A stretch of 64,000 nucleotides of DNA from Rhizobium glycinendophyticum (GTDB lineage Bacteria; Pseudomonadota; Alphaproteobacteria; Rhizobiales; Rhizobiaceae). This document shows, one piece after another, positions 51,298 through 59,902 of the stretch (positions are counted from its first letter, which is position 1; each line of letters begins with the position of its first letter). The stretch spans positions 1 through 64,000 of the forward strand of contig NZ_VFYP01000009.1 in assembly GCF_006443685.1 (NCBI RefSeq). Reading direction: 5' to 3'. The notes under the pieces were generated by a model. That model made no database searches and had not been told where the DNA came from. It saw only the letters and a program-made list of their open reading frames with translations. The position numbers and the translations under genes were made by a program.

Positions 51298-52005
51298 TCA
51301 GATCTTCAAATGCTGGAGCACGCGTTCGCGCGTGCCGGGGCCGTTGTGATCCTGATCGTCGATGGCGCCAAGCTTCAGCACAGCCCAACGATCAGCGATT
51401 GAGAGCGCGAAATCGAGATTCTGTTCCACCAGAATGATGGTCGTTCCGTTTTCATCTCGCTCATGGGCGAGCACCTCGCCAATCTTCGAGACGACCGAGG
51501 GCTGCAAACCCTCAGATATCTCGTCGATGAAGAGCAGGCTGGGCTTGAGCATCAGCGCGCGAGAGAGGATCAGCATCTTCTGTTCACCACCCGACAGCGT
51601 TCCGGCCTTTTGCTGCATCCTGTCCCGCAGAAAGGGGAAGTAGGTAAATACACGCTCAAGCGCCGGCTTGAGCTCCCGGTCGGTTTTGAGCGCCAGTCGC
51701 AAGTTGTCACGGATCGAAAGATCCTGAAATAACGGCTGCTCCTGCGGTGCATAACCGATCCCGGCTGCGATCAGTTCGGCAGTGCTTCGCCCATTGATCA
51801 GCTTGCCGTCGACACTCACCTCGCCGTCGGTTGGTCTAATCAGGCCCAAAATCGACTTAAGAAGCGTCGTCTTTCCCATCCCGTTCTTGCCCATGAGGGC
51901 GAAGATTTCACCTGCTTGGATCGAGAGCGTGACGCCGTTGACGATGCTCACGGTTCCGTAGCCGCTGCGCAGGCCCAAGAGTTCGAGTTTGACGATCTCA
52001 CGCAT
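51298..52005 (-). CDS. Amide/urea-type ABC transporter ATPase (UrtE/LivF-like)
   Basis: This 235-residue ATPase starts MREIVKLELLGLRSGYGTVS at 52005 (site GGGAGGCG), overlapping the fusion gene's end by 8 bases. It has Walker A MGKNGMGKTTLL, GIGYAPQEQPLFQDLSIRDN (UrtE/LivF-type), signature TLSGGEQKMLILSRAL, Walker B SLLFIDEISEGLQPSV and H-loop TIILVEQNLDFAL. The Walker B motif has Ile-Ser in place of the usual Pro-Thr or Pro-Ser (DEIS). It forms an ATPase heterodimer with the C-terminal half of the neighbouring fusion protein. Confidence 0.88.
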   Translation of the reverse strand: MREIVKLELLGLRSGYGTVSIVNGVTLSIQAGEIFALMGKNGMGKTTLLKSILGLIRPTDGEVSVDGKLINGRSTAELIAAGIGYAPQEQPLFQDLSIRDNLRLALKTDRELKPALERVFTYFPFLRDRMQQKAGTLSGGEQKMLILSRALMLKPSLLFIDEISEGLQPSVVSKIGEVLAHERDENGTTIILVEQNLDFALSIADRWAVLKLGAIDDQDHNGPGTRERVLQHLKI

Positions 52006-53752
52006 GGGCGCCTCCCGAGTAAATGGTACGAACGGTCTCCGACTGCACAACGTCTTCGACCGTGCCATCGAGAACCAGCTTGCCCTGGTGCAGAACCACA
52101 ATCCGGCTCGAAATTTCGCGGACGAAGTCGAGGTCGTGTTCGACGAGGATTGCAGCGAAGCCCAGGTCCGCTGTCAGGCGTTTGAGGACCACACCGATGG
52201 TCATGCGTTCTGCCTTGCTGAGGCCGGCCGTCGGTTCATCCAGCAGAATGAGACGCGGCTCCAGGGCTACGACCATGGCCAGTTCCAGCGCCTGGCGCTG
52301 TCCGTGAGACAGGAGGGACACATGCCGGTCTGCCATGTCGGTCAACCCGGTCAGACGCAGGATTTCGATCGCTGCGGGGGGAAGGTCGATTGCATCAGGG
52401 CTTTGCGTCAATGCAGGTCTCTCGTGGCGCATTCGCACCATGCGCAGGCATTCGGCCACAGTCATGCTGTCGAAGACGCTCGCCACCTGAAACTTGCGCC
52501 CTACGCCGAGCGCCACGACTTTCTGCGGTGGCAGACCGGCAATATCCCTGCCCCCAATTTCGACGCGACCTTCGATCGCTTCCGTCCCATCGGAAAGGCA
52601 GCGCATGAGCGTCGTTTTGCCTGCCCCATTTGGACCAACCACACTGACAAGCTCGCCTGGGCGAATTGTAAAGTCGATGCCCTTCAGCACGGAGAGTGCG
52701 CCAAAGGATTTGCCAAGCCCCGTCACCGAAACAACGGGGGCACACAAGGCCATCGCATCCACGCGGGTCGCTGACGGCAGGGCATCAAGACGACGTTTGC
52801 GTCCACCTTGTGCGAAACGCGCCGTCACAAGAGAGGCCAGGCCACCCGGCAACAGGATGATCATTACCACGAACAAGCCCCCGACGACGAGTTGCCACAG
52901 GAATGGCAGCTCGCCGGACAAATTGGCGCTCAGATAGTCGATGCCAATGGCGCCCAGCAGGGGGCCGAAGATCGTGCCGCGACCACCGAGAGCCGTCCAG
53001 ACGACCAGTTCCGTGCCGAACACGAAACCGCTGTTTTCAGGGGCCACGACACCGGAGGCATTGGCGAAGAGAAAGCCTGCCAGCCCCGCCACGCCAGCGA
53101 GAACAGCCATCAGGGCGATCTTGATCCGGGCCGGGCTGATCCCGAGATAGGCGACACGCGTCTCGTTGTCGCGGATGGCAACCAGCAGACGACCGGCATC
53201 CGAGCGCACGAACACGAAAGCGACCACGGCAAGCACGAGGAGACAGACCCCCGTCAGCCGGAAGAAGCCCGGAAGCCCGAGCGGCAGTGTCTGGTAACCG
53301 ACCATACCACTCGACGAGCCGGTCCATATGCCACCGGAATAGATGAGTTGGGTAATGACAATCGGCACCACGAGGGAAATCACGGTCGCATAGAGAGGCG
53401 TCGAGCCGTGGTAGAAGGACAACCAACCAACGGCGAGGCCCAGCACGAGCGGAACGAGAATAGCAGCCACGAGCGCCAGCACAAAGAGGGAGGGGCTCGC
53501 GCCGATATGGGTCAGGACCATGGCGGTAGCATAGGCCCCGACACCGAAGAAGGCTGCCTGGCCGAATGTCAGGATACCGGTGTAGCCCCAGAGCAGATCG
53601 ACGGTTACCGCGAGCATCGCGTAGATCATAGACCGTGCAAGCACGTTGAGGCTGAAGCGATCAAGGACCAGAGGCCCGAAGATGACGAGCAACAATGCGC
53701 TAAGTGCGAGGGCTGCCATCAGCGCCAGCCGGATTTTGTGTTTGTCAGGCAC
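51998..53752 (-). CDS. Fused permease-ATPase of amide/urea-type ABC transporter (UrtC-UrtD-like)
   Basis: This 584-residue protein fuses two subunits that are usually separate. Residues 1-310 are a LivM/UrtC-type permease with about 9-10 helices (AMLAVTVDLLWGYTGILTFG, PENSGFVFGTELVVWTALGG). After a linker (RRLDALPSATRVDAM), residues about 335-584 are a LivG/UrtD-type ATPase. It has Walker A GPNGAGKTTLM, GVGRKFQVASVFDSMTVAEC, UrtD-like signature LLSHGQRQALELAMVV and Walker B LILLDEPTAGLS. I take the GTG at 53750-53752, which has GAAGGGA in front and overlaps the UrtB-like stop. The frame is open to 53818. Confidence 0.87.
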   Translation of the reverse strand: MPDKHKIRLALMAALALSALLLVIFGPLVLDRFSLNVLARSMIYAMLAVTVDLLWGYTGILTFGQAAFFGVGAYATAMVLTHIGASPSLFVLALVAAILVPLVLGLAVGWLSFYHGSTPLYATVISLVVPIVITQLIYSGGIWTGSSSGMVGYQTLPLGLPGFFRLTGVCLLVLAVVAFVFVRSDAGRLLVAIRDNETRVAYLGISPARIKIALMAVLAGVAGLAGFLFANASGVVAPENSGFVFGTELVVWTALGGRGTIFGPLLGAIGIDYLSANLSGELPFLWQLVVGGLFVVMIILLPGGLASLVTARFAQGGRKRRLDALPSATRVDAMALCAPVVSVTGLGKSFGALSVLKGIDFTIRPGELVSVVGPNGAGKTTLMRCLSDGTEAIEGRVEIGGRDIAGLPPQKVVALGVGRKFQVASVFDSMTVAECLRMVRMRHERPALTQSPDAIDLPPAAIEILRLTGLTDMADRHVSLLSHGQRQALELAMVVALEPRLILLDEPTAGLSKAERMTIGVVLKRLTADLGFAAILVEHDLDFVREISSRIVVLHQGKLVLDGTVEDVVQSETVRTIYSGGAHA

Positions 53753-54578
53753 GGGCAAATCCCTTCGGACGAATGCGCAGCACGATGGCGCAGAGCAAAG
53801 CGACGGTGATTCCGCCAAGGACAGGGCTTAAGAATATGGAGACGAGCACCTGCGCTGCCCCGAAAAGCAGGCAAGCGGCGGCAAGCGCTCCAAAGGACGT
53901 GCCAGCGACCATGACCAGCATGAAGGCACCCGTCAGCCAGGCAACCCCCATGTTGGGATCAACGCTGGTCAACGGCGCCAAAAGCACGCCCGCCAGTGCT
54001 GCGAGCCCCGTCCCGATCATGAAGGTCACCAATCGGATCCTGGTCGTGTCCATGCCAAGTGCGCGCGCCAAGTTCTCGTTCATGATGACGGCTTGGGCCG
54101 AAAGGCCGAGCCGGGTCCCCTCGAGCAGAAAAGCAAAGCCGAGGCCGATCGCAAGTGCCGCCACAACGGCAAACAGGCGGTAGAGCGAATAGCTCGTGCC
54201 GAGGACGTCGAGCGTCCCTGGCAGCAGAGCCGGCGTGAAATGCACGTCGCGTCCGAACCAGAGAGTGATCAGCTGCCCGACAACGATCCCTAAGCCCCAT
54301 GTGGCCAGGATGGCATCCAAGGGACGACGGTAGAGTGGGCGGACGATAAAGCGTTCGGCCAAGGCTCCGAGAACGGCGCCGGACAAAAAGGCCAGGACGG
54401 CGCCCAACCAAGGGTTCAAGCCCAATTGATTGGCCACGACCGCGCAGTAAGCTCCGATCGTCAGCCATGCCCCATGGGCAAAGTTGATGATCTTCAGCAC
54501 ACCGAAAATGGTCAGCAGGCCGGATGCGACGATGAAGAGGATCGCCGCCGTACTGATGATGTCGAGGAAAAGTGTCAT
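53745..54578 (-). CDS. Amide/urea-type ABC transporter permease (UrtB/LivH-like)
   Basis: This 277-residue LivH-type permease starts MTLFLDIISTAAILFIVASG (54578). The ATG at 54587 and a frame opening at 54629 are alternatives with no better ribosome site. It has eight or so helices with LTIFGVLKIINFAHGAWLTI (the 'vinfAHG' motif of LivH/UrtB), RPLYRRPLDAILATWGLGIV and ALGMDTTRIRLVTFMIGTGL. It pairs with the permease half of the next gene. Overlap of 8 bases with that gene indicates coupled translation. Confidence 0.9.
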   Translation of the reverse strand: MTLFLDIISTAAILFIVASGLLTIFGVLKIINFAHGAWLTIGAYCAVVANQLGLNPWLGAVLAFLSGAVLGALAERFIVRPLYRRPLDAILATWGLGIVVGQLITLWFGRDVHFTPALLPGTLDVLGTSYSLYRLFAVVAALAIGLGFAFLLEGTRLGLSAQAVIMNENLARALGMDTTRIRLVTFMIGTGLAALAGVLLAPLTSVDPNMGVAWLTGAFMLVMVAGTSFGALAAACLLFGAAQVLVSIFLSPVLGGITVALLCAIVLRIRPKGFARA

Positions 54579-54629
54579 GCATGTCATCCCAGGATCGAAG
54601 GTGGGGCTTTCGCCCCACCTTGCCAGCAA

Positions 54630-55778
54630 TCAGAGGTTCGGGCACTGCTCGCCGGGATCAACGTCCTTGTAGCTGTCGACCACCTTGACGCTGCCATCAT
54701 CCTGAACCTGGCCCAGATACATGGTCAGCGGCGCGTGATGCTGCTTGCTCATGGAAATGGTGCCGCGCGGACCGGTAAAGGAGACACCCGGCAGCGCTTC
54801 CAGCACGGACGCCGTTTCGGTCGAACCGGCTTTTTCGACCGCTGCCTTGTAAAGATAGATCGCTTCGTATTGGGGTACTGAAAGGTCATTCGGGGTGCGA
54901 AGATCGGAGCCGAACTTCTTTTCCATGGCCGCCAGGAAGGCCTTGTTCTCCGAGCTGTCGATGCTGGTGACATAGGATGCGGAAAGGAAGATGCCGCTCG
55001 CTTCGGCTCCCATGCTCTTTGCAGTGCCTTCGTCAACGGCCAGGTTGCCATAGGGCAGACTGACGCCGGAGGAGCGAAGCTGCTTGGTCAGCGTCACGTT
55101 GGGCGCGCCGCCGGCGGTCGAGGTAATGATGGCATCGGCACCGGAGGCCTTGAGCTTGGAGATGACGGCCGTCCAGTCACTGCCGTCCATCGGCAGATAT
55201 TCTTCGCCGACGACCGATGCACCGGATTTCTCGATATAGGCGCGGGCGAATTCCAGCATGCCCCGACCGAAGGCGTAATCGGAACCGATCAGGAAGAACT
55301 TGCTTGCGCCCTGCTTACCAGTGAAATTGTCGACCAGAGGCGGCACCTGCTGTTCCGGCACCCAAGCGTTGACGTAGAGATTGGGATTGCACGACTTGCC
55401 CTCGTAGAATGAGGTGTAGATGTACGGCACATCACCCTTGGTGACGATCGGCAGGCCGGCGTTGCGTGCGGCGCTGGTTTCCATCGAGATGAGGACGTCC
55501 ACCTCCTTCTGGAAAACCAGACTATCGAACGCCTTCTGCGCGCCGGCAGCGCCAGACGCATCGTCGGCGATTTCAAGTTCGAGTGGCCGGCCGAGGACGC
55601 CGCCATTGGCATTGATTTCCTCGACTGCCAGTTCGGCGGCCTGAACGACCGAAGGCGCGACGACGCTGTTGGCACCGGACAGCCCGACCGGGACGCCGAT
55701 CTTGATCGGATCTGCTGCGTAAGACGCCGTTGCGAAAGCGACGGAGGCGAGAGCGAGCATCATGGTTCTGCGTATCAT
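54630..55778 (-). CDS. Amide/branched-chain amino-acid-type ABC binding protein
   Basis: This 382-residue type-1 periplasmic binding protein starts MIRRTMMLALASVAFATASY with a signal peptide ending SYAA and AAAGGGGAAC in front. A frame to 56288 lies within the nitrilase gene and is not real. The mature chain has PIKIGVPVGLSGANSVVAPS, EEINANGGVLGRPLELEIAD, GSDYAFGRGMLEFARAYIEK and DAIITSTAGGAPN. The ligand-pocket motifs fit the FmdD/UrtA/LivJ group. With the upstream amide sensor, short-chain amides or urea-like compounds are the likely ligands. Confidence 0.88.
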   Translation of the reverse strand: MIRRTMMLALASVAFATASYAADPIKIGVPVGLSGANSVVAPSVVQAAELAVEEINANGGVLGRPLELEIADDASGAAGAQKAFDSLVFQKEVDVLISMETSAARNAGLPIVTKGDVPYIYTSFYEGKSCNPNLYVNAWVPEQQVPPLVDNFTGKQGASKFFLIGSDYAFGRGMLEFARAYIEKSGASVVGEEYLPMDGSDWTAVISKLKASGADAIITSTAGGAPNVTLTKQLRSSGVSLPYGNLAVDEGTAKSMGAEASGIFLSASYVTSIDSSENKAFLAAMEKKFGSDLRTPNDLSVPQYEAIYLYKAAVEKAGSTETASVLEALPGVSFTGPRGTISMSKQHHAPLTMYLGQVQDDGSVKVVDSYKDVDPGEQCPNL

Positions 55779-55816
55779 TGTGTTCCCCTTTTTCTTTGGT
55801 GGTCGTAGTTTCGCAC

Positions 55817-56662
55817 TCAGCGATAGACATCCGTCCGGCGGTCGCCGAGCAGATGATTGAAACTGTTGAGGGCGCGGCTGCGCGGCGCACTCGACAGGTC
55901 GATTTGGGCAAGCAGGATCTCTTCGCGGTCTGCGCTGGCCGGGCCGACAAGCGGCCAGCCTTCCGGCCCGACAATCAGGCTCCGCCCGATGAAGGGCTGG
56001 CCACGCTCGGTGCCGATACGGTCCGCGCAGACGATGTGAACGCCATTGGAATGGGCTGCCGCCTTCGTCAGGATGTTCGACATCGTGTCGGTATGGCTTT
56101 CCGAGCCGGGCATGGGAACCCAGTTGGTCGGCACGCAGATGAGCTCGGCACCATTGAGCGCGAGCTGGCGGAATACTTCCGGGAACCACCCATCGTAGCA
56201 GATCGCGATTCCAACCTTGCCGATCCCAACATCGAAGACCGGCAGCCCCAGATTGCCCGGCGCAAAATAACGGTTCTCCTCGTTCCATAGATGGAGCTTG
56301 CGATACTTGCCCAGATAGCCTTCCGGCCCGGTGAGGATCGCGGAATTGTAAAAGATGTCGCCATCGCGCTCAGCCAGACCGCACACGATATGAACGACGA
56401 GATCACGGGAAAGCGAAGAAAGAAAAGCTGCGCTTGGGCCGCCGGGAACCGCTTCCGCAAGGGTGGAAAGCTCGGTCGTGTTTTGGAAAACGTAGCCGGT
56501 ATCGGCCAGTTCCGGAAGGACGACCAGATCGGCGCCTTCGCTCACCGCTCGACGAACCATCCTATCGATGGCAGCAAGATTGAAAGCTCGATCGCCAATG
56601 CGCGGCTCGAACTGGATCGCTGCCACTGTCAATTTTCGTGACGTCAGAACCGGATCGGTCAA
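55817..56662 (-). CDS. Nitrilase-superfamily carbon-nitrogen hydrolase
   Basis: This 281-residue hydrolase shows the Glu-Lys-Cys triad in VVLPELADTGYV, GKYRKLHLWNEEN and GIAICYDGWFPEVFR. A second conserved Glu is in the same NEEN stretch. Start choice matters. The frame opens at a TTG (56680) inside the terminator T-run, so I prefer the TTG at 56660-56662, which has GGAG six bases before it. That places the start just past an intrinsic terminator, so the gene is expressed only when the terminator is overridden. Likely an aliphatic amidase, by context with AmiC/AmiR and the amide transporter. Confidence 0.87.
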   Translation of the reverse strand: MTDPVLTSRKLTVAAIQFEPRIGDRAFNLAAIDRMVRRAVSEGADLVVLPELADTGYVFQNTTELSTLAEAVPGGPSAAFLSSLSRDLVVHIVCGLAERDGDIFYNSAILTGPEGYLGKYRKLHLWNEENRYFAPGNLGLPVFDVGIGKVGIAICYDGWFPEVFRQLALNGAELICVPTNWVPMPGSESHTDTMSNILTKAAAHSNGVHIVCADRIGTERGQPFIGRSLIVGPEGWPLVGPASADREEILLAQIDLSSAPRSRALNSFNHLLGDRRTDVYR

Positions 56663-56678
56663 GTCATTCTCCAAACGC

Positions 56679-56718
56679 AAAAAACCTCCGGCACGGAACT
56701 CAATCCGTGAACCAGAGG
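56679..56718 (-). terminator. Intrinsic terminator (attenuator) before nitrilase gene
   Basis: Read on the minus strand, CCTCTGG-TTCACGGA pairs with TCCGTG-CCGGAGG (two small bulges) and is followed by TTTTTT directly in front of the nitrilase ribosome site. A terminator at this position, between a regulator gene and the structural genes it should control, marks an attenuator. Confidence 0.85.
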
Positions 56719-56739
56719 CTGCTTAGCCATGATGTTAAA

Positions 56740-56770
56740 GCGGCAACCTTGCCGCAGAGCAATCTTGCTC
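56740..56770 (-). promoter_or_regulatory. Tandem hairpins, putative ANTAR-binding RNA element
   Basis: On the transcribed strand, GAGCAAGATTGCTC (56770-56757) and GCGGCAAGGTTGCCGC (56755-56740) form two adjacent stem-loops one base apart. The hexaloops are AAGATT and AAGGTT. ANTAR proteins bind two tandem hairpins with six-base loops having A at position 1 and G at position 4. The second loop fits fully and the first has A at position 4. The element lies 22 bases upstream of the attenuator stem and 112 bases after the amiR stop. Confidence 0.75.
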
Positions 56771-56851
56771 GCCGGCAAAGCTTCCATGGAAGCGAACGCA
56801 AGTCAAGACGCAAAATTGAGCAGATTTGGGCGCTGTCCAAACCTTGGGCAC

Positions 56852-56869
56852 AGGGGCCCTACGGGCCCT
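56852..56869 (-). repeat. GC-rich inverted repeat after amiR
   Basis: AGGGCCC and GGGCCCT (with one extra G) surround a 3-base loop, 14 bases after the amiR stop. No T-run is present. It may insulate the amiR mRNA end from the antitermination leader. Confidence 0.45.
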
Positions 56870-56882
56870 AAGCGATACCGGG

Positions 56883-57521
56883 TTAAGTCTCGGTCGTCTT
56901 GTGCCCCGTCGAACCCGGCAGAGGCAGACCGAAGCTGCGCATGGTTTCATGTGCGGCAACGATCGATTCGGCGACCTGGGCCATGGGAACGCGCTTCGCA
57001 GTCGCCTGATCACGCAACAACTTGTAGGCGGTATCCTCATCTAGACCGTTCATCGCGCGCAATGCCGCGACGGCCTTCTCCACGAGCCGGCGTCCCTTCA
57101 AAGTCTCCTCGAGTTTCTGCACCTTTGCGACCAAGCGCTTCTCATAGCTGTGACGATAGCGAGCCAAGGCAAACTGGGTGAGGATCCCCAGCGGTCGCAA
57201 TGGTTTGGAAATGACGCCATGAGCGTCCAGCTCTATGATCGCCTGCAATGCCGTGGGACTTTCATAGGTCAGGATCGCGATGATCGCCGGCTGCTGTGCC
57301 TCGCTGATTTGGACCGCGTGCTCGACAGACGTATCCTCTATATGCAGGAACAGGGTATCGATGTCAGGCGGCAGGCTTGCAGGCAGGGGCCAGATTGCCC
57401 GCACCTCGCACCCGAGTCGGCGAAGATGGGAGACCAAAACATCGCCGTCTTCGTCACGCGGATGCACAACCAAAACGCGAGCTCGCCGTAGATCTTGAAT
57501 GATCCTGTTGGGGCCTGCCAT
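56883..57521 (-). CDS. amiR: AmiR-like ANTAR-domain antitermination regulator
   Basis: This 212-residue protein starts MAGPNRIIQDLRRARVLVVH just after the AmiC-like stop (1-base gap). The N-terminal part (about 12-125) is a receiver-like fold without a convincing phosphorylation Asp (LFLHIEDTSV at that position), as in AmiR. The C-terminal coiled coil and ANTAR domain follow (KVQKLEETLKGRRLVEKAVA, LDEDTAYKLLRDQATAKRVP). In Pseudomonas, AmiR is held inactive by AmiC and on induction binds RNA to prevent termination. The hairpins and terminator at 56679-56770 provide the target here. Confidence 0.9.
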   Translation of the reverse strand: MAGPNRIIQDLRRARVLVVHPRDEDGDVLVSHLRRLGCEVRAIWPLPASLPPDIDTLFLHIEDTSVEHAVQISEAQQPAIIAILTYESPTALQAIIELDAHGVISKPLRPLGILTQFALARYRHSYEKRLVAKVQKLEETLKGRRLVEKAVAALRAMNGLDEDTAYKLLRDQATAKRVPMAQVAESIVAAHETMRSFGLPLPGSTGHKTTET

Positions 57522-57522
57522 C

Positions 57523-58662
57523 TCAAACCTCCAACCATGCATCTTCGAAGCGGGACGCCGTGAGATAAGGATCGGGCCTGATCGGGCCGGGTGCCTGCCA
57601 GGCGATATCGAACAACCCGTCCTCGCGGGCAATGCCGATCCGCGGATGCAGCCAGAGGTGTCGTGTATCGCTGTCGAAACTGACACGACCTTCCGGGGCC
57701 ATGAAGTCCTCCATCAGGACCTCTTCGGAAATGCGGTGTGTCTCAAGCGAGCCGGCGCGTTTGAGCGCCCGCGCAAAAAGGTGGACCTGCGTGTAAGCCG
57801 GCTGCGACCAAACGCTGGTGGTCACGTCGCTGCCGAAGCGGCTCTTATAGGCCTCGACGAAACGAGTGTTTGCCTCGCCTTCAACTGTCTGGAAGTAGGT
57901 CGCGGACAGAATGTGCCCGGTGCAGAGGTTCGCACCAATCTCGCGGATCTCGGTCTCGGCCATGGTCAGACTGGCGATCGGTGTGCGACGGCGGTCGAAT
58001 CCCGCCTCGGCATACATCCGATAGAACTGCTGGGCGGGCCTGCCGATCACGGTCGAGAAAATCGCATCCGGCTTCAGTCGCGTGATGTCCGAGAGCACCT
58101 GTTGCAGAAAGTCGTCGCCGGCATGCAGCGGAATGTAGCGTTCACCGACAACCTGCCCACCCTTGGATTCGACGATGTCGCGCATCACCCGGTTGGATTC
58201 GCGAGGATAGATATAATCGACACCGACGAAATAGATGCGCTGGCCGTAATTGCGCAAAAGAAATTCCGCCAACGCAAAGGTGTTCTGGTTCAACGTGGCG
58301 CCCGTATAGACAACGTTTTCCGAATACTCGAAGCCTTCATACATCGAGGGATAGAACAGCAGGCCATTGTGACGCTCGACAATCGGAAGCACCGCCTTGC
58401 GGCTCGCCGACGTGGAGCAGCCGAAGATGATGTTGACATCGTCCTCTGCCAGAAGACGGCGGGCGAGACTGCGATAGGCACTGTTGTCTCCACCGGGATC
58501 GTAGGCGATTGGCTGTATCGGCCGTCCAAGCACGCCCCCCGCAGCATTGATTTCTTCAACCGCCAATGCAGTTCCCAGAAAATGCTCCGTCTCGGTCACC
58601 GTCGTGACACCGCTGCGGGAAAAGAGGACGCCCACGCGCCATTCGCTGTTTGACATATCCAA
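57523..58662 (-). CDS. amiC: AmiC-like amide sensor protein
   Basis: This 379-residue type-1 periplasmic-binding-protein fold lacks a signal peptide, so it is cytoplasmic, like AmiC. It starts MDMSNSEWRVGVLFSRSGVT (the ATG two codons later, 58656, is equally possible behind GGGGG). Family motifs include FLGTALAVEEINAAGGVLGR, FGCSTSASRKAVLPIVERHN, LLFYPSMYEGFEYSENVVYT and YFVGVDYIYPRESNR. It binds the amide inducer and releases AmiR. It is the first gene of the minus-strand operon. The operon promoter should lie within the 860 bases upstream. Confidence 0.9.
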   Translation of the reverse strand: MDMSNSEWRVGVLFSRSGVTTVTETEHFLGTALAVEEINAAGGVLGRPIQPIAYDPGGDNSAYRSLARRLLAEDDVNIIFGCSTSASRKAVLPIVERHNGLLFYPSMYEGFEYSENVVYTGATLNQNTFALAEFLLRNYGQRIYFVGVDYIYPRESNRVMRDIVESKGGQVVGERYIPLHAGDDFLQQVLSDITRLKPDAIFSTVIGRPAQQFYRMYAEAGFDRRRTPIASLTMAETEIREIGANLCTGHILSATYFQTVEGEANTRFVEAYKSRFGSDVTTSVWSQPAYTQVHLFARALKRAGSLETHRISEEVLMEDFMAPEGRVSFDSDTRHLWLHPRIGIAREDGLFDIAWQAPGPIRPDPYLTASRFEDAWLEV

Positions 58663-59524
58663 GCCCCCACCCGGTTCACTGGTCGTGACACCTATAGAGC
58701 GGAGCGCTCTTGCGATTTCAAGCAGCGGTATCGCTTCGGCGCGTTCGTTGGTCTTGTACAGGCTTTGCTGGCTTCAAAAGAACGACCACCGGTCGTGGAT
58801 GCCGGACGGCGTCAAAGTCGCGCGGCGCCATCCCGGCTGCGCACAGCACGACTACGGGATATGAGGCGCCTACGAGACTGGCGCGGCATCGTAGCTGTGC
58901 CCGCTTTCGGGCGGGGGCGATAATGACATCTATGACTGATATGCAGGCGCAAAGCTGTCTGCGCGGTCCGACCGCCTCATTGCTTTTTGACGACCCCTAG
59001 CGGAAATGATTGCCGCTCTCCCGCCATGTTGACGTCGCCCCAAAGCTAGGGCACGCAGATGGCATCCAATGGTCGCTCGCGACAGAAAAACATAGGGAAT
59101 TCAAAGGCGCCTTTTCTAACCCTTTGAAATGATGTGAGACTCCAGGTTCTCCAGGCAGGCCATTTTAGGTCGGTTTTCCGCGTAAATTCGGCGGCTGTTC
59201 CTCACAGAAAAAAGCGACGCCTTCTCAACAACTTGAGGAATCCCGGCTGCCGTTCTTCAGTCCATCCGTCGTTCCGAAACGGGTCTCGCGAAAATTGTCT
59301 GGGGACCCCAAGTGACGTCCGCGAACGGGCCGAAAGCGGACGGTCCGTCGTTGGCGAGACGGACGGTGACACAGGACATCGATGAGAAGGGCGCAATAGT
59401 CTGAGTTCGGCCGAACAAAACGAAGGCAGCGAATGGATGAGACGAAAAGCTGCGATGGGTAAAGGCTCGCCGCCTCCGACCTTGACGATTTCAGGCGGAG
59501 TTGATTGCCGTTCTGCCCGTATCT
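58663..59524. other. Long intergenic region without recognised gene
   Basis: This holds 862 bases between the amiC start and the phaG end. It must contain the amide operon promoter. I found no canonical RpoN -24/-12 site by eye. Open frames on both strands lack family signatures. The inverted repeat TTCAAAGG/CCTTTGAA (59100-59128) is the most regular structure and has no T-run. Confidence 0.45.
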
Positions 59525-59902
59525 TCAAGCTTCGGCATCAGGGATCTCTTTTGGCAAAACCTCCTTCGGAACAGATGGGTCCCCCTCGGAGCGATCACGG
59601 TGCAAGGCAGCTCTCGCCAGCAAAATCAGAGTGATCGGCGTGGTCATCGTGACGAAGATGCCGATGAGGATCTCATGCAGGACGGCGCGGGAGCCGGCGA
59701 TCGAGAAGTAGATGATCGAGGCCAGCATGATTGCCCCGACACCCCAGCTCGTCCCGAGCGTCGGGGCGTGGATGCGTTCGTAGAAGGTCGGCAGGCGCAA
59801 AAGACCGATCGCGCCGAGGAGGGTCAGTCCCGAGCCTATCAGCAGCAGGGCTGAGACGAGGATGACGACCCAGATCGGGAGGTCGGCGAGAGGCATGCTC
59901 AT
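59525..59902 (-). CDS. phaG: Cation/proton antiporter subunit PhaG (MnhG/MrpG)
   Basis: This 125-residue subunit of the multi-subunit Mrp-type antiporter starts MSMPLADLPIWVVILVSALL. It has three membrane helices with the family segment GSGLTLLGAIGLLRLPTFYE followed by RIHAPTLGTSWGVG. The C-terminal tail is hydrophilic and acidic. It overlaps phaF by 4 bases and is the last gene of the operon. A frame reaching 60208 is phaF read out of phase. The complex exchanges K+ or Na+ for protons across the inner membrane. Confidence 0.92.
   Translation of the reverse strand: MSMPLADLPIWVVILVSALLLIGSGLTLLGAIGLLRLPTFYERIHAPTLGTSWGVGAIMLASIIYFSIAGSRAVLHEILIGIFVTMTTPITLILLARAALHRDRSEGDPSVPKEVLPKEIPDAEA

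Noticed and set aside
52808..53809. 333-codon plus-strand frame opposite the UrtC-UrtD fusion
   Set aside because: Its translation is hydrophilic, His/Glu/Arg-rich and without any motif, the mirror of a membrane-protein gene.
54630..56288. 552-codon version of the binding-protein gene
   Set aside because: The upstream 170 codons lie inside the nitrilase gene in another frame. A signal peptide and good ribosome site fix the start at 55778.
57499..58653. 384-codon plus-strand frame opposite amiC
   Set aside because: The minus-strand AmiC-like protein is full length with family motifs. The opposite frame has none.
58663..58860. RpoN (-24/-12) promoter for the amide operon
   Set aside because: A nitrogen-controlled promoter was expected upstream of amiC, but no TGGCAC-N5-TTGC pattern was found on the minus strand.
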